Positions 10,401 through 21,900 of a stretch of DNA of 64,000 nt are shown piece by piece (the first letter of the stretch is position 1; each line of letters begins with the position of its first letter). The stretch is from Clitoria ternatea. Its lineage: Eukaryota; Streptophyta; Magnoliopsida; Fabales; Fabaceae. Location of the stretch: NCBI GenBank assembly GCA_037962975.1, contig CM075673.1, positions 120,609,001 through 120,673,000 on the forward strand. Direction: 5' to 3'. Position numbers and translations under genes: made by a program. The notes under the pieces were generated by a model. That model worked only from the letters and a program-made list of their open reading frames with translations, was not told the DNA's origin and made no database searches.

Positions 10401-12422
10401 CATTCCTTTAGGCTTATTCCAACAAATTATACCTCATATTTTAAATTCTAAATCATCAATTACATAAGGGAGGTTTTATCAACACTCTACATCACGACCT
10501 CACTCATTTTACTACATAATCACCACCAACAATACTTTATACCTAAATTAATTTATCCATTCGTAGATTTTCATCAACATTTAATTCATATCCAACCAAG
10601 GGACAATTAAACACTTATTTTCATTTAACATCTACATATATATATACATGTACAATTTCTTAACATTCAACAAAAGCCAAGCCATCATTCATCACATCAT
10701 CTATTCAACATACAATATATTCATGGCAAGGCAATGCATGAGTCCACACATATACATATTTCAACATTTATTCACTCATGCAAATTTTAAATGCAAACTT
10801 CCCTCCTACCTCGAGAGAAGAACCGCAATCCAAATGCTCCGATTATTCTGCATCCTCGTCCGGAACACAATCTACATATTACACATGCATTCATTCAATT
10901 AATGAGTCATCATAAGGCATCATCACAATGTTAATAAATTATTAACATCCTATGGGGATCGTATCAAGTCTTAGACTTGTCTAAACTATAATTCACACGC
11001 TTCTATTAGGCTTCGAGAATTCCTTTCCCAAAACCATGATTCTCTAAGTCTTATGGGCTAACTATACCCAACAACATCATTACCTCTATTTCATAAGCCT
11101 TCCAAATCATCACATGAATCATCTAAACATCACTACAATTCATCATAAGCCTCTTGGCTCTATTTAAGACCATCATCAACTATCAATCTCTTAATGGCAT
11201 ATATCAAGGCCTAATACTTCATCAAATCAAATATCCATCTCCCTAATCCACTATCAATGGTTCACACCCATTATTAACATCATCATAAATATCAACAATC
11301 AAAATCAATTTCCTTTAATCACATACATATTCACATGCACTCATCTCCCAAACCTCAATAATATATACCAATGCTTCAAACATTCATCTCCTCATATAAA
11401 ATCATTCTAAGGCATAAAAAATGATCAAAATCACCTATTTAGCCAAAACCCCCAATTTATCATACTTAGGGTTTTTCTCTAGACTTGCCAACAATAATAA
11501 ACTCCCATCTATTTTGCTAAATCCTTATGAATAAAACAATTTCTCATCCATTCTCAACACAAAACCATAAATAAAATCATTTCTCATGTCCTCATGCCTA
11601 GGGTTTCCACATTTTCTTCAACACCCAAAACCTCTAACACTACCATTTCCAAGTTTAAATAACATGAAAATCACCAATGGAGGAAAAGAGGTTTAAAGTC
11701 TTACCTCACCACCCAAGCCAAGCCAAAACAAAAATGAAGGAGAGGAAGAAGGAAGATGATCCCACAAAGATTCCAAGCTCTATAAATGCTTCACACTCTC
11801 AAGTTTAGCTTCATTTTTGGCAAGAAGATGGAGGTGGACGAGGTGGGTTCGGTTTTTGACCATGGAGGGAGGAAAAGAAAAAGAAAAGTAAAGATGGAAG
11901 GAGAAGAGAAAGTAGTCCACGGTGATAGAGAAGAAGAGAGGAAAATTGTAGTGAAAATTGGGTATTATACATTGGGTAAAAGGGTGCATCATGTTACTTC
12001 TTCCAATGGTTAATAATACCCCATTATCCAATGGGTAAAAGAGTCAAGTGATAAGGAGGAATGAGGTCACGATGGAAATGAGGAGAGAATAGGATTTTGG
12101 TTTTTCTTTTAATTCCAATTGGTTTGTATATTCCCCATTTAGTAACATGTGTCGAGTCCAATTAATTATTTCCTTAACACTAAAAATTATTCTAACTATA
12201 CCCTCATAACCACAATAATTTTCTAAACATTCTAGACCTATCAAATGTCTAATTTGACCAAGTGGGTCCCACATCATCTGTTAAATCATCCAACTCTGGT
12301 AAATCTTAATTCACCGATAATTCACCTCTAATGTAAAATTAATTCTCCCACAATTATTGGACCATAAATAATTAATTATCATTATTCAATAAATTGTTTT
12401 CTTTAAAATTTAGGGTGTTATA
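7463..12422 (-). mobile_element. Giant solo LTR (about 4.96 kb), Tekay-like
   Basis: Inserted in the minus-strand Tat element and flanked by the 5-bp duplication ACCAG at 7458-7462 and 12423-12427. Comparison with the uninterrupted Tat copy near 51770 confirms the insertion point. Read on the minus strand it begins TATAACACCC (a decayed TGTAAC) and ends CAGGGTGTTACA. Its last 300 bp resemble the end of the LTR at 415-1683. No second copy of either end lies inside and there is no coding domain, so I read it as a single very long LTR left by recombination. It contains a palindrome array (9846-10298), a TA repeat near 7818, and a splice-donor-like GAG|GTAAG site near 11704 on the minus strand. 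Confidence 0.75.
9846..10298. repeat. Palindrome array CTCGCTTGAGCGAG in giant LTR
   Basis: About 15 copies of a 14-bp palindrome (arms CTCGCT/AGCGAG, centre TG or CA, some diverged) start at 9846, 9867, 9891, 9911, 9951, 9985, 10026, 10043, 10085, 10121, 10141, 10193, 10214, 10264 and 10285. Intervals are 21, 24, 20, 40, 34, 41, 17, 42, 36, 20, 52, 21, 50 and 21 bp. The sequence between copies is mostly unrelated. This region is GC-rich compared with its AT-rich surroundings. Confidence 0.9.
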
Positions 12423-12427
12423 ACCAG

Positions 12428-12957
12428 CACCCTGGACTTCACCGTCCTTGCTTCAGGCTCTCCCCCGAAAGACACAAGAGTGTCAAGATATCCCTTGGTA
12501 GGTTGTTTCGCTCCGTTAAAAGCTATGAGCTCCTATGTATAAGGTTGTAAGTCTGAGTTATTCAAACTCATTTTTTTAAAACAATTATAAAAAATAACAT
12601 CGCAGGAACTCCCCTGATTGACAAGGATCCTTTTGACGTCCTTATTTACAATCACAGCAACTATGACCACAGCATCATCGCCGCTAGGGATGGTTGGGCT
12701 GAAATCTTCATCTGAGAATGACACCACCGGTGCCACCTCACCATCTCTGAAAGGGCGGTTGTCCCTGGGTTTCCCTTGGATAGATAGAATCATTCGATGA
12801 TGATTTTTTTGAGCTGTGATCGAAGCTCCACCTCCAGCAAAGCCCCCAGCGATCATATCAATCACCTTATGCTGGCCCTGCCTCTGCTGCTACCGTTCTT
12901 CTGAGCGCCCTCGCTGATAGCAACTCTTTTCTACTTCTCAGTGGTAGTGTATCTCTT
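12428..12957 (-). pseudogene. Tat-lineage protease / gag end fragment
   Basis: Continues the Tat element on the far side of the giant LTR. The minus strand reads IAGGFAGGGASITAQKNHH followed by the protease region with the active-site-like NQGSSCDVIF, where the intact copy has DQGSS. Glutamine stands at the position where the intact element at 52151 has a TGA stop, so here gag and pol would be one frame at that point. Stops near 12532 and 12870-12957 break the gene. Homology to 51780-52300 is clear along its length. Confidence 0.85.
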
Positions 12958-12959
12958 GA

Positions 12960-14336
12960 CTAGAGCGCACTATTATCGCCTTCATCGTCATGGTCACGAC
13001 CTTGCTTCTCCATCCGCTCTGGCTCATCTAAGGACTTCTCCTTGAAGAGGTATTGCTTCAACTTTCCCTCTCGTATGAGGGTCTCCACCGTATTCTTCAA
13101 AGCCTTACATTCATCAGTGTAGTGGCCAACTTGCTCATGGAAACCACAATACTTACGCAGATTCCCAGGCCTCTTCAATGGAGCTAGTCTCCTAAGTGTA
13201 GGCCATCCGACCTCCCTCAAGATTTGGGAGTGCTTAGCGTTCAGTGGTGCATAATTGCTGAATGAAGCCACTCGCCTTTCCTGTTATTGGGGTCGAGGGC
13301 CCCTGAAATCATCCCTCTAGAAGTGCCTATCCGGCCTCACCCTCTCCTTATCCCTCCGTGATTAGGGCGAGAGAATTGGTGGTTTAACACGAGCTGCTGT
13401 GGCCTCCAGATGCATCTCTATACCCACATACTTCGAAGCCTTCCTCTGGAATTCTTCAAACGTCATCGGAGGACTCTTTGCCAAAGACAAGGCAAAGGCT
13501 GATCCAAGCTGAAGGGCCTCAATGACGATATGCAGCTGAATGGCCTCTGTGAGATTAGGCACCATAGCTGCCTCCTTGTAAAACCTCTTCAGAAACTCCT
13601 TAAGAGTTTCGTTCTCCCCTTGCCTGATCTGGGCTAAGGTATGAGACGTCCTGGGGACATCCCTGGAAATGATAAAATGATTCTCGAAGGATGCTGCCAT
13701 CTCCTCCCAGGAGTCTATTGATCCCAAGGGTAAACCCTTGAACCAACTAAGGGCCTCCTCCATTAAGGTACGTGGGAACATCCTACACATCACATCTTTA
13801 TCAGCTCCCAAGTACATAGCCTCATACACATAAGCATCAAGATGCTTAGTGGGGTCAGTTTCTCCATTATACTTCCTAATGGAGAGTAGTTGAGTTGTCT
13901 GTAAATGCCTGGGAATAGGCACACTCATGAGTCTCCTAGAAAAAGGGACGTTGAGCCGATACGCTCTTAGAGTCGCTACCATTGACTCCTTTTTCCTTCC
14001 ACTGACCCCATCGCTCGAGTCTTGGGTCTGCCCCCTCTCCTCATACGTGGGGATCTTTGAATACTGGAGAGTCGTAGATTTCTCTCTTCCAGTGGTGTGG
14101 TGAGTCTCCTCAGCCTGAGACACCACCTTCTCCTCCATTTGTCTCCTTTCCCTTCTTAACTCCGTGAGCTCCTTCCTGAGTTGCCTTATGACCTCATCAC
14201 GAGGATCTGAAACCACTACAGGTATCACCCTCCTCGAGCTGCCTCCTGGAGACTCAAAGAGAAGTTTCGTATTCACATGTTGGTTAGTCATATCCTCCAT
14301 GTGACCCTCAACAAACTCATGTCCATTACCCTCCAT
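12960..14336 (-). pseudogene. Tat-lineage gag, broken by stops
   Basis: The N-terminal part (14336 down to 13362, starting MEGNGHEFVEGHMEDMT) carries the retrotransposon gag core (GETDPTKHLDAYVYEAM, EEALSWFKGLP, TLAQIRQGENETLKEFLKRF). The C-terminal part (13271 down to 12960) has the zinc-binding motif CGFHEQVGHYTDEC. Stops between 13271 and 13362 separate the two. It is homologous over its length to the intact gag at 52151-53701. It forms the nucleocapsid of the element but is non-functional as it stands. Confidence 0.9.
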
Positions 14337-14382
14337 AGATGACTACCGAACTTTTGTAGAAAGTGGGAATAACTTTAATGCG

Positions 14383-14400
14383 TCCCACTGGGCGTGCCAA
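14383..14400 (-). promoter_or_regulatory. Primer-binding site of left Tat element
   Basis: On the minus strand TGGCACGCCCAGTGGGAC follows the LTR end after one base. The same 18-mer is present at 53746-53763 next to the intact Tat LTR. It begins TGG, as expected for pairing with the CCA end of a tRNA. I could not name the tRNA. Confidence 0.65.
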
Positions 14401-15042
14401 TGAACTGGTCTGATCCGGGATCAAAGATCCAGAGTAGGGACCAGCCTCAAAAGTCAAAGATAAATACGTTTGTACACCGGTACAGTGGGTATCCGATATT
14501 ATGATCTGAACTCTCAGTGGGAGAATCCGTTCTTGTTGTCCTGGAGATCCTACACACTAAGCTTTCATGTTGAAGAGGGGCGAAAGGTGGTGTCACCTAC
14601 AAAGATTCTCCGACGCTCAAGTCAATAACCAGAATGAGAATTCAAGCTAAGAGAACTCAAGCAATGAAACAGTTATCCAGAATCAGAACAACGTAATCTT
14701 TTATGAGTGTGAGAATCCACTATTTATAGGTGAGCTTGGAGAATGAATCGTTAGGCACAGGTGGGGCCAAGAGACAAATAGTACATTGCTCAATGTACGA
14801 TTCTGACACACGACGCGGGGGAAACCACATTTCTCACGTATCATCCTTGTGGCTATACCTTGTACCTTTTGTCGGGTGACGTGGACACTTTCCAGTGTGC
14901 AAGCTAAGAATCTTGACATTCCGGTATGGAGAATGTCTCATGCAGATTTATAGTTTGAAAGTATACATGTGAAGCCGGTAGCACAGAGAGAACAGATGCA
15001 ATTACCTGTCTGTCCCCAGGTACCGGTATCGAGACCAGATCA
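14401..15042 (-). repeat. Tat 5' LTR of the left element, 642 bp
   Basis: Starts TGAACTGGTCTG and ends ACCAGATCA on the plus strand, matching the ends of the intact Tat LTRs at 42693 and 53764, with clear internal similarity (CTCAGTGGGAGA, TTGTTGTCCTGGAGATCC, GATTCTCCGACGCTCAAGTC). It is about 160 bp shorter and diverged. The next five bases are ATTTT; the matching duplication would be at the other end of the element, outside the window. Confidence 0.85.
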
Positions 15043-16103
15043 ATTTTAATCCTTGCATCATTAGCTTAATTCATCATTACTCTTTAATTAAGCACCATAT
15101 ATTATGGCAATCAATGTAAAGCGACCTATAGTGGTTATAATATACCATTTTCCTACACACCAATGACATAAACATGTTTTTATATTAACCTTAAGCCATC
15201 ACACCCCTTTACCTCAACTTTAAGCTTTCAAAACTTTGAATCAATCGCCGCTTCCACCAAAATCCACCAAACTTCTAACATTATGAATTTAAAGAAATGA
15301 AATTAACATTAAAACCTTCGAATCCATATCCCACTACATCAAAACAGTTCCAAACATCAATTTAAGGTTTCTGAAGCTTACTGGTATCACTTCTGACCCT
15401 TGCTCTCAAGTTCCACCACTTCAATCAAACTTCTAAGCTTTGGTTAAAACCCTAGAAATATTGAAACCATTAGCCTTAGCTATTTTGAAATACCTACTAT
15501 GCCATGGACCATAATCAAGTGTTATTTGCCATAAAAACACTAAAACAAAGGACCCCTATACACAAGCCACTCACGGCCTAGAGAGAGAAAATGAGAAGTT
15601 AGGAGAAAACATGAAATTAAGGGTACCTTAATACTCCCTTTGTTGTCACGGTCTCAAAAACGCTGTTAATTTCAAATTCTATCGTCAAATCAGGCACCGA
15701 TTATACTTTGGAAGCCACGGTCATGGAAGAAGATGGAAACTGCATGCTTTTGTTTCTTTCACTCTTTGTGCACGAGAAAAAAGAGAAGAAAGATGGAATT
15801 TCTATTTTAATTACCATAAGGGAAATTCGGTCTTTACATATTTTCTTTTCTATTTTCTTTTATAACCTTTTAATAAAACCTTTTACTTTTCACCCTCTGG
15901 TAAATTAAAAATTACCATTATCTATTTAAGTTAGTTTTAAATCTAATATTCAACCAATCAAATAAATTTATTTAATTTCATCACCTTAATTAATTGTAAA
16001 TTCATTTATAAAAATTTTGGAAAAATCCAAATTAATTCCAAATAATTTGTTTATTTATTTTTGCCAATAACCGATAATTAAGTTAAATATCTGAGATGTT
16101 ACA
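15043..16103 (-). repeat. Truncated Tekay-like LTR start, minus strand
   Basis: On the minus strand it begins TGTAACATCTC at 16103, followed by AT-rich sequence, a pyrimidine-rich leader and an AAG|GTACCC donor-like site near 15626, the layout of the Tekay-like LTRs at 415, 27241 and 41919. It ends where the Tat LTR begins at 15042, so the Tat inserted into it. The remainder lies to the left of the window. No coding sequence is visible. Confidence 0.6.
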
Positions 16104-16132
16104 AAACCAACATCGCATGTATTATTAAAATA

Positions 16133-16621
16133 TGATATCGGCTTCCAACACCGCGCATAGGACTCATGACCTAACACTGGCATGAGTCATTCTCTCCATA
16201 CTAGAAGGTCAGAGTTGACTTATGCAATCATGTGTTAAGGAAGTAACTTGCAAAGTGACTGATGGGAAGGTACAACTAGTAAGTAATATCACTATTGCAT
16301 GTCAGCCTTTCTGCAATGATCAAAATCACGCTAACATTTCGTATATTAAACTCACCTACTCGAAACGACTCTTCCACTAATCCAAGGTATAAAAGCTTAC
16401 GAATTAATGAAAGAAAGGTAGAACATTCTTACTACAAACTTACGCTCAAGCTTTTTTATTTTCTTCAAATATCTCACTAGCTTAAGCGTCAGAGTGTCCT
16501 AACAAGTGACACCCTCTTCGCCCCATAATGAGTCAGGTTAATGGTATTGTATGCAAGGGAGTATTCCAAGACTCTTATTTCCCCCATTGGAATAGGAGAT
16601 ATAATACCGGATCCTTACTGG

Positions 16622-16657
<36 letters not shown>

Positions 16658-16717
16658 AAACTTCGTTTGAGGGCTGATTGTCATGCCGGATCTTAGACCC
16701 CGACATAGACCAATTCA
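16133..16717 (+). repeat. LTR of a plus-strand Tat fossil
   Basis: Probable Tat-type LTR in the opposite orientation to the other copies. It ends GACCAATTCA directly before a Tat primer-binding site, and TGATATCGG at 16133 is a plausible start. It contains the CTCAAGC...GCGTCAGAGTG block expected from the Tat LTR in reverse and a TA repeat at 16627-16655. The left boundary is uncertain by tens of bases. Confidence 0.55.
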
Positions 16718-16718
16718 T

Positions 16719-17262
16719 TGGCATGCCTAGTGGGAGTCTGTAAATTGATTCCCACATTTACATGAGTAAGAAAGTTATCATGGAGGATAACATTGATGTT
16801 TTTTAGGGTCATATAAAAGATCTAACGTTTTTGGAGCCAAGGCGTCTAGCCTTTGAGATTCCAAGTGCATCTACGAGGAGATTAGTTGCAACGGTAACTC
16901 CTGACCCTAGGGATAGGATCATCAGGCAACTCAGATAAGAAATAGCTGAGTTAAGGCATGAACGTGTAATGTCCAGAGAGAATATGAGTTCTGTTGGACG
17001 TCACAGACATGAAGTTTCAAGACATGAGGTGTCTCATACACCTCACTATTCAAGGATTGTCACTTACAATGAAGAGCAACAGTGTTAGTCTCATGTAGAG
17101 CCTCTGACTCCACGAAAGAAGAACCCTCCTACAGGGACTCCTCCTTCAAGGTATAGACTGAGTATTCCCTTCTTTAGAAGGCTGACGAGTATTCCTTGAA
17201 GACCAAAGTTTAAAAAGAATAAACCATTGAATGCCAAGATTGGTAGAAAAACAGATCAATAA
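16719..17262 (+). pseudogene. Primer-binding site and gag remnant of plus-strand Tat
   Basis: TGGCATGCCTAGTGGGAGTC at 16719 corresponds to the Tat primer-binding site. From the ATG at 16780 the frame reads MEDNIDVF, stop, GHIKDLTFLEPRRLAFEIPS and continues with recognisable gag N-terminal segments (TPDPRDRIIRQLR, PPSRYRLSIPFFRRLTSIP). At least four stops interrupt it, consistent with an old copy. Similarity fades near KKNKPLNAKIGRKTD at about 17262. Confidence 0.8.
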
Positions 17263-18210
17263 AAAGGCAAGACCATCAAGTCAAAGGAATAAAGCATCAA
17301 AGTCTAAAAGGTCTTAGCACACATGTAAGGTTTTAATCAAGTAACATAATGGCCTTAGGATTAAATTAAAACCTTGATAACACGCGTTCAAAAAGCATTT
17401 TGATAAAATTATAAAGCATGTAATCGATTACAAGTTTGATGTAATCGATTACACACTTAACCGTTGGGTTAAAAGTGAATTTTAAATAAACACGGTTAAA
17501 ATTTGAAATGTTGTAATCGATTACAGGATTATGGTAATCAATTACCACAACATCAGAATGCATGAAAAGATACACCTCTTCCTTGTTTGATGCATGGAAA
17601 GACATGTCCTCTTACCCAAACCTTTCAATAAACACATCCATTTGAAAAGGCATCTTTTCATCCATCAATTGCATCTCTTAAATTCCTATAAATAGAGATG
17701 CATTCCATTTGTAAAAACATAACAATTCTTTCCATCTTTACATAAAACAAGTAAATGGATTTTGAGAAACATGTTATCATCCTTTAGAATTTATTTAAGA
17801 AATACTCATTGATATTCAAAGACCATTGTTATACTTGAGTATTACCATTAAGCTTTAAATTGTCCTATCCACTCTTTGAGAGAGAGTTTCAACATTCTTG
17901 TATTATCTTGGGTGAAATATCCTAAAAGGGAAAAGTCTTGGGTGATCCCTAGTAGTGTATCTTGGGTATGGTATCCCAAGGGGATTAAGTCTAGGGTAAG
18001 GCATCCCTAGCAGTGTAAAGTCAAGGGAGAGGTTCTTGTAAGGTCAGAGGCTCCATATAAGGGTGTGGTATCCTGGACGTGTGGGAGTGCTTCAGTGTTG
18101 TAACGTGTTACAGTTATAGTGAAAATCTTAAGGGAATCTTGAGGACTAGATGTAGGCAGGTGTTGGCCAAACCATTATAAAATATCTATTTGCATTTTTC
18201 TATCCCTTAA
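17263..18210 (+). repeat. Probable Ty1-copia LTR remnant
   Basis: No open frame. It has palindromes at 17421-17544, a TATAAATA box at 17687-17694, and a tail rich in short repeats of CTTGGGTGATCCCTAG type, a layout I associate with SIRE/Maximus-type copia LTRs (U3 palindromes, TATA, then R/U5). I could not fix the two ends or a target duplication, so the boundaries are only approximate. Confidence 0.45.
17421..17544. repeat. Two palindrome pairs TAATCGATTA
   Basis: TAATCGATTA starts at 17421, 17442 and 17514, and the variant TAATCAATTA at 17535. Each pair is spaced exactly 21 bp start to start; the pairs are 72 bp apart. They lie 140-270 bp before a TATA box, as in the SIRE LTR at 54572-56063, but the surrounding sequence is different. 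Confidence 0.85.
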
Positions 18211-18402
18211 TGTTAGGGAATCCCATTAGGGTCAGGCAGCGGAAACACAAAGGATTCCCAAAAGAATTGCAAACACAAATGTCTCAAGGCATTATGCTAA
18301 ATTAAATTTCAGCTAGGGTTTACCTCTTGTAGACGCAGAATGAGTTCCTCGATCGAAACAATTGTAGCTTCGCCCGTAGGAGTCCACACGAGCACTCCCA
18401 CC
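18211..18402 (-). repeat. Fragment of a Ty1-copia LTR end
   Basis: Starts TGTTAGGGAATCC and is similar for about 190 bp to the starts of the copia LTRs at 28287 and 35140 (shared GGATTCCC, TTGCAAA, TTACCTCTT and AGTCCACACGAG.ACTCCCACC). The similarity ends abruptly near 18402, after which unique host sequence begins, so it is a truncated relic of a related family. Confidence 0.7.
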
Positions 18403-18971
18403 TCTTATTAACTTACTAAAATACTCACTCTTAAAAAAATTAGGCTTTATTTGTTTTCATTGTTACTTTTGTAATTAAGTTGACTGTAATGTAATTAAAT
18501 TTAAGTTTAGTAATTTCTGGGAAACTTTAAATAAATTATTAAAATACTTTGAATATACAAGTAAATTATTAGGAAATATATGGATGGATTAGTTTGCTTT
18601 ACATATGCTGCTTTTTTATAATAAATATTCATTATTATTTTAAAATATCTAAAAATCTGATAGATGTATATGCATAGAATACGAATGATATTTTTATCCA
18701 TAAATAAATAAAAACGATTGATATTTACTATTCACTCTGTTTGTGGCTTTTTCTTTTTACGTCAACAAACCCTCTCTTTCTCTTTTTCCGAAGGGAGTGT
18801 GTAGAATCCCGAAACGACACTCCTCAGCGCGTGGTATACGTATTCTCGATCATCATCTTCACCCGAGGCATGTTATTCGCTCAGTTCCCCTACTCTTCTT
18901 CTTCTTCCTGGTGTTTGCCTCTGCATCTTCATATCCAATAGAGACGTTGACTTTGCAAGAAGAAGAAGAAA

Positions 18972-21900
18972 ATGGACCAATCCGTTTTGGACGACATAAT
19001 CCATCGCCTTCTCGAAGTTCGCAACCGTCCCGGGAAGCAGGTTCAGTTATCGGAATCCGAGATCCGCCAACTCTGCGTTGTTTCCAGAGACATTTTCTTG
19101 CAACAACCTAATCTATTGGAGCTCGAAGCACCTATTAAGATTTGCGGTTCTCTCTCTTCCTCCTATTACTTCCCTGTGCTAACATTTTTCCTCTCAATCC
19201 TACCTACAACTCTAATTAATCATTATTATTCGTCTATTTCTGGTTTCTACATCATCTGGGTGATGTTTATTGCGTCTTGTGTTCTGCTTTTATGATTTCC
19301 CTTTGCGTGCTTGCCGATGAGTGTGCTCTGAATTGCATGTACTGATATTTTGTGAAATATTGGCAGCCACGTGTCTTTTTTAATCTTTGTTTTTTTTTGT
19401 ACCTGCTTTCTCTAACTGAGTTTGCTGTGAAATCGTAGTGAAGCCTGATTTGGATTGGTACTGAACCTGAAGTGTTCTATCTGTGTGGAATGTGTGTTTG
19501 ATTGAAGTCTTTGCATGTTCTCGATGAGTCAATGTGTGGTACCAAATAACCTTATAATGTGAGGTTTGTGAAGTCATTTGTGGGTTTTCAGTTTTAGGGA
19601 TGGTTTAGCCGGAGCATTGTACTGCAGTTTCCTTCCGAAATTTTAGTTAGCTTGCATGCTTCTGTACTTTTTTTTTTTATGATTGTATGGTTACCTTTTG
19701 TATGCTTACTGAGGAGTTTGTTGACTGCATTAGTAATTAAGTGTTCTTTCTTTGTGGAATATAACTTAAATTGAAGTTTGTCTTTTGTGTTTGCATGTCC
19801 TTCATGAATGTGTTTGTGGGAGTGAATAATCACATAGTGTAAGCTTTGAGAATTTATGTTGTTTGTTTTCTGGATTTCATAGTGTGTGATTTTCTTGGGT
19901 GAAGTGAAATTTTGATTGGTTTACATGAAGAATGACATAAAAGTCTGTCAGTTAACATCCACTGATTTTTAACAAGTTATCTTAATCTCATGTTACTTTT
20001 GTTAAACCTAAACTGAAATATCAAACGTCAATTATAAGATACATGTGTGTGTCTGTTTTTTACTTTTAGCACTCTTCTATTTGCAAATTAAATCACTGTA
20101 TATCCCTCATATGACTTCAATCTTAGCTTCTGATTAGTGATTCTAACATCACTAGTTTGCAAAAGTTATTTGCTAGATTTGTTGTATTGTACACTTGTAC
20201 TTTTTCTTCGTAGTGTTGTGGATTGATGTTGAAAAGCCTGAAAACATTTTTAAGTCAAGATTATGGCATCTCTAATTACTAAGAGCATATCTTAGGCTTC
20301 ACATATTCTATGCTAAGATTATGGCATGTCTGTCAATTCTGGAATGGCATCTATCATGAACCAATGATCACAGAAGGTTAAGATGTTGGATGAAAGCACC
20401 TGAATGGTTTTACTTCTAACATGCTCCCTCACAGAATAGCCATTTGACTTCCCAATGTGGGCAATGTATGGAACCACCCGACCTTGTGCTGTTGTGCTGA
20501 AATTTAACTTTTATTTTGAAGAAAGAGGGAAATAGGAATTGAAGTCTAGAGCACATGGTCATAGTGCTAAGATGTAATTTTATGAACCAACTATCCCAAA
20601 AGCTTAAGCTGTTACTTAAGTGAAAGCACTTGAATTATTTTATATCTAACATCAATTGGCCGATGCAGGTGGTGGCCCCAAATAATAGGATATCGGTTTT
20701 TGTTGTATGATTCATATTCATATGTTGTACATTTGTACTTACTGGCACTGCTTATGTTATTTCTATACAATACTCTGTTATTGTGCTCAAAAGAAAAATA
20801 TTTCTTTGTGGCATGTTTTCTTAATATTCTTATATTTATGTTTCAGGCGATGTACATGGTCAATATTCTGATCTTTTAAGGCTTTTTGAGTACGGTGGGT
20901 TGCCTCCTGAAGCCAACTACTTGTTTTTGGGGGATTATGTGGATCGAGGGAAGCAGAGTTTAGAAACAATCTGTCTTCTTCTTGCTTATAAAATAAAATA
21001 TCCTGAGAATTTTTTCCTGTTAAGGGGGAACCATGAATGTGCTTCTATAAACCGGATATATGGGTTCTATGATGAGTGCAAGAGAAGGTTCAATGTAAGG
21101 CTATGGAAGACATTTACAGACTGCTTTAATTGCCTACCTGTGGCAGCCCTTGTCGATGAAAAGATATTGTGTATGCACGGTGGACTTTCACCTGACTTAC
21201 ATAATTTGGATCAGATTAGAAATCTTCAGCGGCCCACCGATGTTCCTGATACAGGTTTACTTTGTGATCTCCTTTGGTCTGACCCAAGCAAAGAGGTTCA
21301 AGGATGGGGAATGAATGACAGGGGAGTTTCATATACGTTTGGTGCTGATAAAGTTTCAGAGTTTCTTCAGAAGCATGATCTTGATCTTATTTGTCGTGCT
21401 CATCAGGTTAAACTCATGCCTTTGGTTCTTAATGTGTTACCAGGTGCTTTGGGATTGAGTTTGTATATCGATTTTCATCTCTATGACTAAAATGAGTGAA
21501 ATACATTTCCTTTTTCCAGCAATCCTAATCTACTTCTTAGCATTATTTATTACTCAATTTTATTTTAACTGGGAATTGATTTTTTCTGTGGAATTTAACA
21601 CATTCCTATGCATCAAGCCTATATATAATCCAATGCCATATATTAGCTTTAGTAACTGATGCTTCATTTTGTATATGCCTTTCAGTTCAGATTTGGGAAT
21701 ATAGTTTGGATCAACTATGATATTGAAAATAAATTGCTTTTGCTATTGATATTTTTACCAGGTTGTGGAAGATGGATACGAGTTCTTTGCTGACCGGCAG
21801 CTTGTAACAATATTTTCAGCACCTAATTATTGTGGGGAATTTGACAATGCTGGTGCTATGATGAGTGTTGATGAGACACTAATGTGTTCTTTCCAAATAT

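Noticed and set aside
11780..12277. ORFs on both strands near the start of the giant LTR
   Set aside because: They are purine/pyrimidine-rich LTR leader sequence and are not conserved in related copies.
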